From: a virus
Virus record (IMG/VR): IMGVR_UViG_3300032282_004590
Location: 1-39,336 of that record
Reading direction: 5' to 3' (one strand)
DNA length: 39,336 bases
Every line of letters starts with the position of its first letter. Position 1 is the first letter of the stretch. The position numbers and the translations under genes were made by a program. This document shows positions 22,226 to 31,000 of this stretch, piece after piece. A model generated the notes under the pieces. It was not told the origin of the DNA, ran no database searches, and worked only from the letters and a program-made list of their open reading frames with translations.

Positions 22226-22286
22226 TACCAAATCGGTATGGTCAAGAAAACTTGTGGACTATTTGAAGATTTCCCGTATCGGTATG
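22226..22286. promoter_or_regulatory. Operator/promoter region between early operon and repressor
   Basis: TACC-AAATC-GGTA (22226-22238) is an interrupted inverted repeat. The 9-bp sequence ATCGGTATG occurs at 22232-22240 and again at 22278-22286. These overlap the start of the repressor gene and the upstream region of the early operon. On the minus strand TTGACC (about 22239-22244) is a reasonable -35 box, with an AT-rich stretch (TAATTATCC) downstream as a weak -10. This fits a repressor-controlled divergent promoter pair. No binding was tested. Confidence 0.5.
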
Positions 22287-22858
22287 CCGTGAGTCGTTTT
22301 ACTCGGACCTACCTGCAGAGCCTGGCTGACGCCGGCATTTCGAAAACCGCGGCCGGTGAGCTGTCCGGATTGAAGCAGTCCGTGATTTCTCGGCTCCTGG
22401 CCAACGAGCGGCCGGTTTATGGCGACCACATGCGCGCGATGCTTCGGGCTTTGCCTTTGCCCCTCCAGGAGCAATGCCTGCGGGCCTGGCTGGTCGATCA
22501 ATGCCCGGACGATTTAGGCGCGCGCCTGGTGCTGCATTTCGGCGATCCGACTATTCACGCCATGCCGATTCGCGACGATCTCGGCCAAGCGCTTGCCGTC
22601 CTCGAGGATCACGCAGCCAGCCAGAAGAACGACGACCTCAAGCAGGTGCTGATGTACCTAGCCAAGATGGTTGGGACGTCGGGGATCCATTCCGTCGAGG
22701 AGCCAGGCGGTTACTTGTCCCAGACTGGCTCCGAAACCACGCCAAGCACTGTATCCGTATCAAAACGCGCTGGACGAGCGCTCGGGGCCAAGACATTGAG
22801 GAAACTTCACGCTGACGCCCACCACCATCTAAACCCACCATCCAGTCTTGCCCAATGA
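22238..22858 (+). CDS. Cro/CI-type phage repressor
   Basis: 206 aa from the ATG at 22238; a GTG at 22289 is an alternative and neither has a Shine-Dalgarno, so the message may be leaderless. An in-frame run to 21977 contains no plausible start region. The helix-turn-helix lies near residues 22-70 (RTYLQSLADAGISKTAAGELSGLKQSVISRLLANERPVYGDHMRAML), HTH_3-like. A central helical part with LRAWLVDQCPDD and MPIRDDLGQALAVLEDH follows. The C-terminus is polar and does not show a LexA/S24 peptidase Ser-Lys motif. The stop overlaps the next gene by ATGA. It probably holds the early minus-strand promoter silent in lysogeny. Confidence 0.75.
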   Translation: MVKKTCGLFEDFPYRYAVSRFTRTYLQSLADAGISKTAAGELSGLKQSVISRLLANERPVYGDHMRAMLRALPLPLQEQCLRAWLVDQCPDDLGARLVLHFGDPTIHAMPIRDDLGQALAVLEDHAASQKNDDLKQVLMYLAKMVGTSGIHSVEEPGGYLSQTGSETTPSTVSVSKRAGRALGAKTLRKLHADAHHHLNPPSSLAQ

Positions 22859-23358
22859 ATCGATTCGGCCCGGAGGTTGAACGGTCAATTCGAGCAGCCA
22901 AACAGTGCGGAGCAAAGGTCTCCGTTTTCGATGATGATGGCCATTTGTTATGGTTCTGCGACAATTGGCAGACCGATGTGGGAAAACTGGAGCAGTGGAA
23001 CGTGGCGCTCGGATTGGGTTGGCTGGAGTTTGTTCATCACGACGATCTCCCCAATGTACAAAAGTGGATCCGGGCGACAAAGTGCGCGACGATCAAAATG
23101 CGGACACACTCTGGAAAACCCGAGGGGGGATGGGTTGCTGTCGTCATGACCAAAAAGCGCGTCGGCCGCTATTGGCTCGCTGTTGGCGACCGCAAACCGA
23201 TTACCAGTGAGATCGATTGGGCATCCTATGCTCCCTGGGGTGTAATTTCAGCCGCGGCCGCGCTGGGCTCGGCGCTTTCGCATGGCGAAATTGGCCTCGG
23301 ACTTTCGCTGTCTCGAACTCAGTGCATGTTTGGTGGACCTGGGCCCTTATCCACATGA
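22855..23358 (+). CDS. PAS-like domain protein in the lysogeny operon
   Basis: 167 aa, ATG at 22855 (ATGA overlap with the repressor stop). Residues about 19-113 fit a PAS fold: VSVFDDDGHLLWFCDNWQ (first strands), LGWLEFVHHDDLPNVQKWIRA (the 'W-x-x-x-V-H-P-D-D' motif, here VHHDD at 60-64), IKMRTHSGKPEGGWVAVVMTKKR and YWLAVGDRKPI. The C-terminus (PWGVISAAAALGSALSHGEIGLGLSL) is weakly hydrophobic and may anchor it to the membrane. It is co-transcribed with the repressor and a small membrane protein. A role as a sensor that feeds the lysogeny decision, or as a host-altering moron, is inferred. Confidence 0.65.
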   Translation: MNRFGPEVERSIRAAKQCGAKVSVFDDDGHLLWFCDNWQTDVGKLEQWNVALGLGWLEFVHHDDLPNVQKWIRATKCATIKMRTHSGKPEGGWVAVVMTKKRVGRYWLAVGDRKPITSEIDWASYAPWGVISAAAALGSALSHGEIGLGLSLSRTQCMFGGPGPLST

Positions 23359-23600
23359 AAAAAATCTACTACTACGCAACCGCGGCGGCAGTGGCCGGCG
23401 CGCCGGTTGGTTGGTTTGTCGGCGGTTTCCTGGCAGCTCAGCGCCTCGATCGGATCGATTTGGCGATCTCCTCGAGCTTTGCCGTTTCTCGGCCCATTTA
23501 CCTGCAGGGCTCCTATCCTGGGCACGCCTTGGCGGCCGCGGTCCTTGCCGCCGTCGTCGTCAGCCTGGCCGAGCTCGGCCGCGGGCAGGCTCGACAGTAA
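23355..23600 (+). CDS. Small membrane protein, third gene of the lysogeny operon
   Basis: 81 aa, ATG at 23355 (ATGA overlap with the PAS-like gene). A longer in-frame start at 23217 would overlap it heavily and is not preferred. Two hydrophobic segments are clear: residues about 5-26 (YYYATAAAVAGAPVGWFVGGFL) and 55-72 (HALAAAVLAAVVVSLAEL). The protein is probably in the inner membrane and might interact with the PAS-like protein. It could also be a superinfection-exclusion type protein. It ends eight bases before the convergent integrase stop. Confidence 0.65.
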   Translation: MKKIYYYATAAAVAGAPVGWFVGGFLAAQRLDRIDLAISSSFAVSRPIYLQGSYPGHALAAAVLAAVVVSLAELGRGQARQ

Positions 23601-23607
23601 GGCGGCG

Positions 23608-24828
23608 CTATCCGGCGACCTGCAGAGGCGTGTAGGGCATTTTCGCGCCCATGTAATAGCGATCGGTGGTCCGCTGCGTGGAATGTCTGGCAAACTCCTT
23701 TGCCGCGCCGGCGCCGTGGGCCAGATAGATTTGGGTAATCGCGTGGCCGCGGGCCCTGTATGCCAGCTTGCCATTGATCCGCTCGACTCCACACGTCGCG
23801 ATGTACGCGTTTATGCGGCGGTAGCAGGTCTGCCAGCGGTCATGCTCGGAAAGTCCCTCAACGATGAAAGCCGACGCCTTGGGCGCGGTCTCGCTTGAGC
23901 GGATCAGCTTTGGCAGGTTCGGATCGATCTCAACCCAGCCGTCCCGCCCTTTGGGCTCAAACGTGCCATTGGTGCTAAGGTCAATGAAGGTGCGGCCGTC
24001 GACCGTACCGATCCAACCCCACCGCGCCTCGAGGATCTCGCAGTTTCTCAGGCCGGCGTGCAGCATGAGCATGATGGCGGCGTAGGTGGCCGGCTCCTGT
24101 TCTTTCAGCTTCGGAAGGCCGGCGTGAATCGCCTCGATCTCCTTGGGACTGAAAACCTGCGGCGGCGGCGCCGGCCGGGCATCCAGGCCGAGCTCCGTGG
24201 CGAACGCGCGCGCGGTGTCGGGGATCCTGAGTCCCGAGTCCTGGAGATACTGCACGGCCCGCCTCGAGAATACCGATTGCGCGTTGGCGAGGATCTGGTT
24301 CCGGCTCCGCTTGCGGCGTTCAAACTCCTCCTTCTGCTTTGGCAGGAACTGCAGCGCGGCCGCCCGCTTCTGCTCCTCGAGCCATTGGCGCGCCAGCTTG
24401 GAGTCGATCACGTCGATACTCAACGCGCGCACGTCGGCGGTCGGGTTCATGTCCTTCACGATTTGAGTGAGCGAGGCCACGTTGCGGTGGCGGGTGCGCT
24501 CCTTGCCGTGCTCCCACGCCTCATATTTGTCAAAAACTTCGCCCAATTTCTGCCCATCTTTCCCCGGGTTGGTGCTGACCATCGGCGCCAATGTGGTCTG
24601 GATCCCGGCCAGGAAACGCTGCACCACCGGCTGAGCGCGCACGATCGCGGTCCGGAGATCCGTGGTCCGCATCGACTCCTTGAGGGTGAAATCCCGCTTG
24701 GTGATCGGGTGCCTGGCAGACTTGCGGATCCAGTAGGTTCCACGCTTCCCGCTGGGGCGCAGACCGAGAAAATCGGCCCACTGCACCAATCTCTGCTGGG
24801 AAGCGCCTAGCACCTCGGATTCCGTCAT
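23608..24828 (-). CDS. int: Tyrosine site-specific recombinase (integrase)
   Basis: 406 aa from the ATG at 24828. An upstream in-frame start at 24888 adds a hydrophobic run that is unlikely. It has an arm-binding N-terminal part, a core-binding domain (VFDKYEAWEHGKERTRHRNVASLTQIVKDM, about 99-130) and a catalytic domain. Active-site candidates are Arg261 (MLHAGLRNCEILEARW), Lys293 (FEPKGRDGW), Arg360 (YRARGH), His382 (FARHSTQRTTD) and Tyr391 or Tyr392 (DRYYMG). In the usual H-x-x-R box the first His appears replaced by Tyr (YRAR). It catalyses recombination between attP, which lies about 100 bp upstream of its start, and a host tRNA-Asn gene. Confidence 0.9.
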   Translation of the reverse strand: MTESEVLGASQQRLVQWADFLGLRPSGKRGTYWIRKSARHPITKRDFTLKESMRTTDLRTAIVRAQPVVQRFLAGIQTTLAPMVSTNPGKDGQKLGEVFDKYEAWEHGKERTRHRNVASLTQIVKDMNPTADVRALSIDVIDSKLARQWLEEQKRAAALQFLPKQKEEFERRKRSRNQILANAQSVFSRRAVQYLQDSGLRIPDTARAFATELGLDARPAPPPQVFSPKEIEAIHAGLPKLKEQEPATYAAIMLMLHAGLRNCEILEARWGWIGTVDGRTFIDLSTNGTFEPKGRDGWVEIDPNLPKLIRSSETAPKASAFIVEGLSEHDRWQTCYRRINAYIATCGVERINGKLAYRARGHAITQIYLAHGAGAAKEFARHSTQRTTDRYYMGAKMPYTPLQVAG

Positions 24829-24929
24829 GCCCCCTACTTGGGCAGAAGTTGGGCAGACGACCAGCCAAAAAACGCCAAAAAACGCCAAACTCTAAAACCC
24901 GCCCTACCCCTGTTTTACCTCTGAAAGAA

Positions 24930-24976
<47 letters not shown>

Positions 24977-24989
24977 CGTTTTCGGAGCG

Positions 24990-25013
24990 CATAAAGACCT
25001 GATTATCAGGTCT
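24990..25013 (-). terminator. Intrinsic-type terminator after the late operon
   Basis: Perfect 8-bp arms AGACCTGA (24995-25002) and TCAGGTCT (25006-25013) around TTA. On the minus strand the stem is followed by TTTAT. It lies 40 bases after the stop of the large polyvalent gene and before attP and the integrase, so it should end late transcription here. Confidence 0.75.
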
Positions 25014-25053
25014 ATTGCTGGAAGTTGGGCGGAACTTGGGCCGACGTTCCACA

Positions 25054-28000
25054 CTAGGGATGTTCGAAGGCTTTTGACACGTCGCCCACGGCGCGGCCCT
25101 GGGCTTTCCAGGTCGACGGCTTGGCGTCTTGCATCATTTCGTAGTTCGGCTGCCACACCTTGCTGTGCCAATAGCTCAGTTCCGCGAGACGCCCGGCCTG
25201 CACCGGCGTGCGGTTCTCTTTCTGGATCGCGTTGAGCCGATAGTATTCGCCGAGGAGCCGGTTCACGTTATCGGGCATCGCCAGCCGGATCTTGGCGTTT
25301 CGGGTGTCGAGCGTTGCCTCGAGAGTGCGCTGGCGCTCGCGCAGGCCGGCGTCCGTGATCTTTATGGCGCGCGAGATCACCGGAGCGCCACCAATGAGGT
25401 GCTCCTGCCAGGTTTTCGCATTGGGATCGATTCGGACGAAGTTGCCCCCGCCCACTTGGTCCCACGTGTAACCGATCATGCCTCTGAGCGCGGCCCAGCT
25501 GCCGGCTTGGAACTGCGTCGACGAGAGCACCGGGTTGCCGCGCAGCTTGTCCCGCGGATTCACTCCATCGGCGTAATCCTTCCAGCTCGAGGCCAGCGTA
25601 AACACCGGGTTGATGCCTGGCGCCATTCCGCCGGAGAAGTTCACCAGATTGGAGAGTGATGCCTTGGCGGCCGGATCGTCGCCCGTGGCGGCGGCCTGCA
25701 CAAGGTAGTGCACCACGCCACCGAGGAGCTTTGCGGTTTCGTCTTCTGGGATCCGGATGCCGGCCGACTTGTAGCCGAAATCGCTGCTGCCGTCGTGCAC
25801 CGTGCCCATCGGCATAATCAGATAGTTGGCTTTATCGTAGTCGCTCCAGGCATCATAGTATTTCTTGAGCCCGGCCCCGAGCACTCCGGCGGCCGCAAGA
25901 GCCTGGAGCAGGCGCGGCGCCAAGGTGCGCTCGGCCATGCGGCGCCAATAGGAAAACTTCTGCGCACGTGGATCGATCGGCACACCTGGGATCTTCCCGC
26001 GGGCCTGCTGCACGTCCGCCTCGAGGCCGCGCATGAAAATGTTGATGAAGGGAAACACCGTCCCATCCCAGACCGTCCACTTGCCGCGCTTGGTGAAGTT
26101 GGGCGTTCCGACGTGATTGCGCACGAAATAGGCCGCCTGCTGGGGCGTCCAACCAAGTTCCCGAGTGAGCACCCGATAGGCGCCCATCTTGGGCATGGCT
26201 TCCGCGGTTTGGCCGGCAAACTCGATCTTATCAAGCGCAGCACCCAGGCCCGGAACTTGGCCGACCCATTTGCGGAGCGCCGCGCCGTGCTCGGGCGATC
26301 CAGGCGTGAGCCGATAATCTGCGAGCATCTTGCCCCAAACGTCGTCTTGCATCGGATTCGATGCGAACGACTCAAACGGCGTGGTGACGCCGCGCTGCAC
26401 AAGGATCTCGATGGCCAGGGCGCGGTCGTCGAGCAGGCGCCGCTCGGCGGTCTCCTCCGGAGTCAGCTTGCGCCGTTGCGCCAAGGACCGCAGCTGCCGG
26501 CGGCGCTGCAGTTCGGCCCCCTCGAGATCGTTCAGTAACCTCGCCCGGGCCCCGCGGTGCGCGCGCAGCTGCTCGCCAATCCAGTGCCGGCGCTTCACAC
26601 CATCCGGCAGCTTCACGTAGGACCGGGAAAGATCGCGGATCGGATTGGCCCAGAGCTGGAAGGCGGGATTGTAGGTGATGAAAGCCGGATAGAAAATGTT
26701 CCGGAAAGCCCAATTGGTGACACCGATGATCGCGTGGGCCGATGCCGGGTCCGAGCGGTCGAACATGTCGGAGATCTCCGGGTCGACGTGCCATGAAACC
26801 GGCCGGCCCTTGTCCATCACGATCAACTCCCGCTTGCCTGGCAGCGGTGCCTTGGCGCGAAACATGAGCTTGCCGTTGGCCAGTGGGATCTTGGAGACAG
26901 GCGCCAAATCAATTTCGTCGGGGAAATGGCGCGTGAGCAGTTGCACCGTCACCCGCTTGGCCTGGTTGAGCTCGGCAAACTTGTTTGCCGTCAGCATCTT
27001 GATGGCCGTGGCGAGGAACGGATTGGCCACCTCGCGCAGCGTGCCGCGCTGTTGCTTGAACGCCGCCGGGATATGGGGGGACTGCTCGAGGAAATCGACG
27101 ACCGCAAACGTTGCATATTTGTACCGATTCACCCGCGCGAGGGCCAACTGAGAATCGGAATAGATTCCGGACGCATGACCGCGCTCGATCACCTCGAGCG
27201 CGAGATCCTGGAAGCGCCGTGCGGCCTGTTCCATCGCCTCGAATTGGGCCGGGCCCATCCGATAGCGCATCACCAGCAGTTCACGCCGGGCGGTCAGTGG
27301 CGTGTGGCCCATCGGATTCGCAATGGTGCCGCGCCCGGCCATTTGATCACCCACCAGGTAGCTCTCGTGCGCAATGCGATTGAAAAATAGGAAGTCTCCC
27401 AGCGTGGCATCGTCGATGCCCAAGTCCTCGAGGGGAGAGAGCACCGTTTTCTGTACCCGATCGAGGAAACGATAATTGGCGTTTTCCGAGAACGGATGAG
27501 CGTCGAACACAAATTCAGGATCCTGCCACCACGGCAGATTGGCGCCGGCGGCGCGCGCCTGGCGGGCCCGCTCGATGATCGGGGCGTAGATGTTAAAATG
27601 CTTCTGCTTGAACCGCTCGAGGATCACGCGCAGCGAGTTGCGCCGGGCATCGCGTTCGGCAGCCTTGGCCAGCAGGATCTCCTCGGCCCTGGCAAAGCCG
27701 GTGCGCACGTTGCCAAGCCGCTCGGCGCTGACGGCTTTCGCGCCTTGGTGCAGTAAATCCCACGTGCCGATCAGCTCGTTTTTCACCTCGGGTTTTCGGT
27801 CGAGGTAGTTGAAGAACATTTGCCACGCAGTCGGGGCGCGCTCGCGAAACTCGGCCGGCGCGTTGAAAAGGACGCTCAGCGCGTCGGCATAGATTTCCAC
27901 CGAGCTGTCCCGGTAGTTCATATATCCCGGGTTATCAGGGGCCGCGATGGGGCGCCACCAAAACGAAAGGTTCTTGAGTTCCGTGCCCACGTCTCCCGCG

Positions 28001-31000
28001 CCTACCACATCAGCACCGCCCTCAACCTTGCGGCCGCGGGATACCACCAGGCCGCGGGCCTCGAGCGCGTTCTGGAGCAGCTCCGAATAAACCTTACGCA
28101 CCTCCTGCTGCCATGCAGCCAGATCCGCCTCCTCATCCTTTTCCGGCCGTGCGCCCACCTGTTTTTCCGCCTGGCGGCGCAGTTGCTGGCGCTCCTTGGG
28201 CGTCAGCGTCGAGTGCGGGCTGTTGGGATCGATCGGCAAACTTTGGGCGAGGTACTCGCGCAAGGTGGCGAGTCGGCCCAAAAGGTTTCCCCGCTTGAGC
28301 GTGCGATCCGGAAGATAATCGATCAGGTGCCCGATCTCGTGCGCCAGCGTTTGATTTGCCATCGCAAAATCGGTGAAGATCCGACGATCCAGCACGATCA
28401 TGCCACGGCCGGCCGCCCGCATGAATCCGCGGGAGCGCGGCAGATTCCGCAGCTTGGGGATCTCGCCGGCCAGCTGCTTCACGAGATCCACGAGCTCGGG
28501 CATTTCCACCGGTCGCACAAGGTGCATTTGCGCGAGCGGCTGAGGCACCGGCGTCTTGTCAAACGACGTGACGTAGTGCGTCGGAGCCGGCGGGGTTTCC
28601 GCAGGCAATTGCCCTTCTTCCGCGACCCTAGTAGCACGAGCACGCTGCGATCCATAGATCGTGTCAAGGTGCGGCGCTTCGTTCACCCAGCGTAAAGCTT
28701 TTCCGACGCCATTCGTGAGGATCAAATCGTTGATCACCCCTCGGGCTTGGAGCGCACGCGCGACGTCGCCTACTGCCTGATTGCCGTCGTAGTATCCGAT
28801 CAAATAAACCGCCCCAACACCTCGAGCCAATTCATGCAGGTGTTTCGGAAAGTCGGGATGCGCCAAATCGGTCGCGTTGACTGAACCGGTGCCCACGATC
28901 ATTGAGCGATTGCCAAAAAAGAATACCGTGAGGTTGCGCTCGGCGACTTGTAGTTCGTATCCGATTCGCACCGGATCATCACCCTTGAGTATTTCTCGGC
29001 CCAAATATGGACTCGATCCTTGGACTGCTAGAGTTGGATCCCACTTGTTCTCGTAGCCAGGGAGAACCTGCCCCATAAATGGATCTCCGGTGGGGTAGAT
29101 CACAGTGTAGGAGCCGTGATTTATGACGTAATGCCGCTTGAAGTCCTTGGGGAATTTCTCAGCTATCGCTCTCGTAAACATTAGGTCCGCTCGGCTCGGA
29201 TCTGGTCGGCCGCTCGGGTGATTATGGAGGACATCAAAGGTCGTCCATTTGACGGCCGCGCGGTGTTCCTGAAACCGCTTTTCCCAATCAGCGCCCAAGT
29301 CGACGGCGTTCGGCAGCCGCGAGCTCAGCGCCATCGGCGTCAGGAGTCGGCCATCGCGGTCATAAGGCAGGATCCAGAACGTCTCGACGTTGCGATTTCG
29401 CAGCACTTGGGCGGCGCTGATCAATTGCGCTTCGCTCTTAAACTTCCGGCCGGTGTGCGCAAGAAATCCATCGGCCAAAAAAGCCTGCGTGTAGAGGCGG
29501 GACTCGAGCTGAATGCCGCCAGGCTGCGGACCTACGTTGGCGTTGGGTAGCGGCGCGACGGATCGACCCACCCCGAGCAGTTCGGTTTGCCCGATTTGTC
29601 CACGTGGTAGGTTGTGCGTGAACTGTCCGGATTGATTACCTCGATCCGTGTCCCCGGCAGGAGGGGCGTCGAATGCTTTTGCCAATGCTGCATCTGTTGC
29701 GAGGTCCAACTCAAGCTGCCGGGCGAGCTTTCGCTCCCAGACTCCGGCGATGATACCTCGGACGGCTGAACGGGTGACCGGATTTGTGACGCTTCGGGCA
29801 TTGAGGTAGCTTTTGACGGTCCGCTCAAAGAGGGAGAACTGGCCCTCATTATCAGTGGTCGGGCCAAAAAGGTCAACCTGTGTTGCGAGATCAGCCGCTT
29901 TGATCGGGGCGGCGGCGCGGCGCTGCATTTCCGCCTTTCTGAGCGTTTCCTCATCACCCAGGGACGTAGGCCGACCTGATTTCTCGGTGCTGTAAAAATC
30001 GAGGAAGTCTTGCCCCAACCCTTTTTCCACGTCGTCAAGCTCGGCTTGGCCGGCGGCCGTCAACTTTCCCTCTTTCTCGAGCGCGCGCAGCTGCAGGTAG
30101 CGCGTGTGCGCGGCAGCATACTCGTTGGTTTCTTCGAACATTGCTCCTTGGTTGGGATCTTCCGGCGGGACGGCCGGCGGCTCCGGCGCGGGCTCGTCGG
30201 CCACCGGCAGGCCGGCGGCTCGGCGCAGTTCATTGAACGTGGCGGCGTCGGGCGCTTGGTAACGCTCGATTTCGCCCTGCAGTTGATCGATGCGCGCCTG
30301 GAGGGCGGCGGGATCATCGACTGGCAGACCCATCTTGCGGGCGGCCTCGGGCCGGCGGGCGGCGCCCTGGGCGGCCAGCACCAGATCGCGCTTTTGGCTG
30401 ATCAGGTCTGCCTGGACCTTGGAAATGGCGGCCGCTTCGCGCTCGAAATCCGCAAACGAAGTGTCGACCCCAGCAAATCCCAGCTGATCACCACTGCCGG
30501 CCTTTGATGTCAGCTGGCCGAGGTTTCGCACATAGAGCTCGAGCTCGGCAGCGCTCTTGGTTTTGGCCGCACGGATGCCGCTATCCTGCGCCGGCACGTT
30601 GCCTGGCGCTCCCCGGGCAATGGCTACTGCTTTGCCTTCGGGGATTTGGTCGTTGGCGTAGAGGGAAAAAAGACCATCGGTGGCATCTTTTCCAAGGTGC
30701 CAGCCGGAATTTGCCTTAACGCCTCGTAGTAAGCCTCGCGATTGGGCCGCTTCTTTGGTGTAGGTTGGGTTGATCCGGAAGTAGTGGGCATAGTCTTTGA
30801 TTTCTCCTTGGCCGTCACGGATGTTGCTCTCTGCGTCAAAAGTAAGGGCCATCGCCTTCGTGAATCCATCCGATTCTTTCACCACCTGGGCGGGGATGGT
30901 TTTCTCCCCGGTGCGGCGCGCGAGGTCGAGGCGGTGCCGGCCGGTGATCACTTCCTTTTCGCCATTGGCTTTCTCCCAGACGACGATCGGGGCGGTGCCG

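Noticed and set aside
21977-22237. N-terminal extension of the repressor
   Set aside because: It lies opposite the 70-aa minus-strand gene and reads as Ser/Arg/Ala-rich antisense sequence; the helix-turn-helix protein begins after it.
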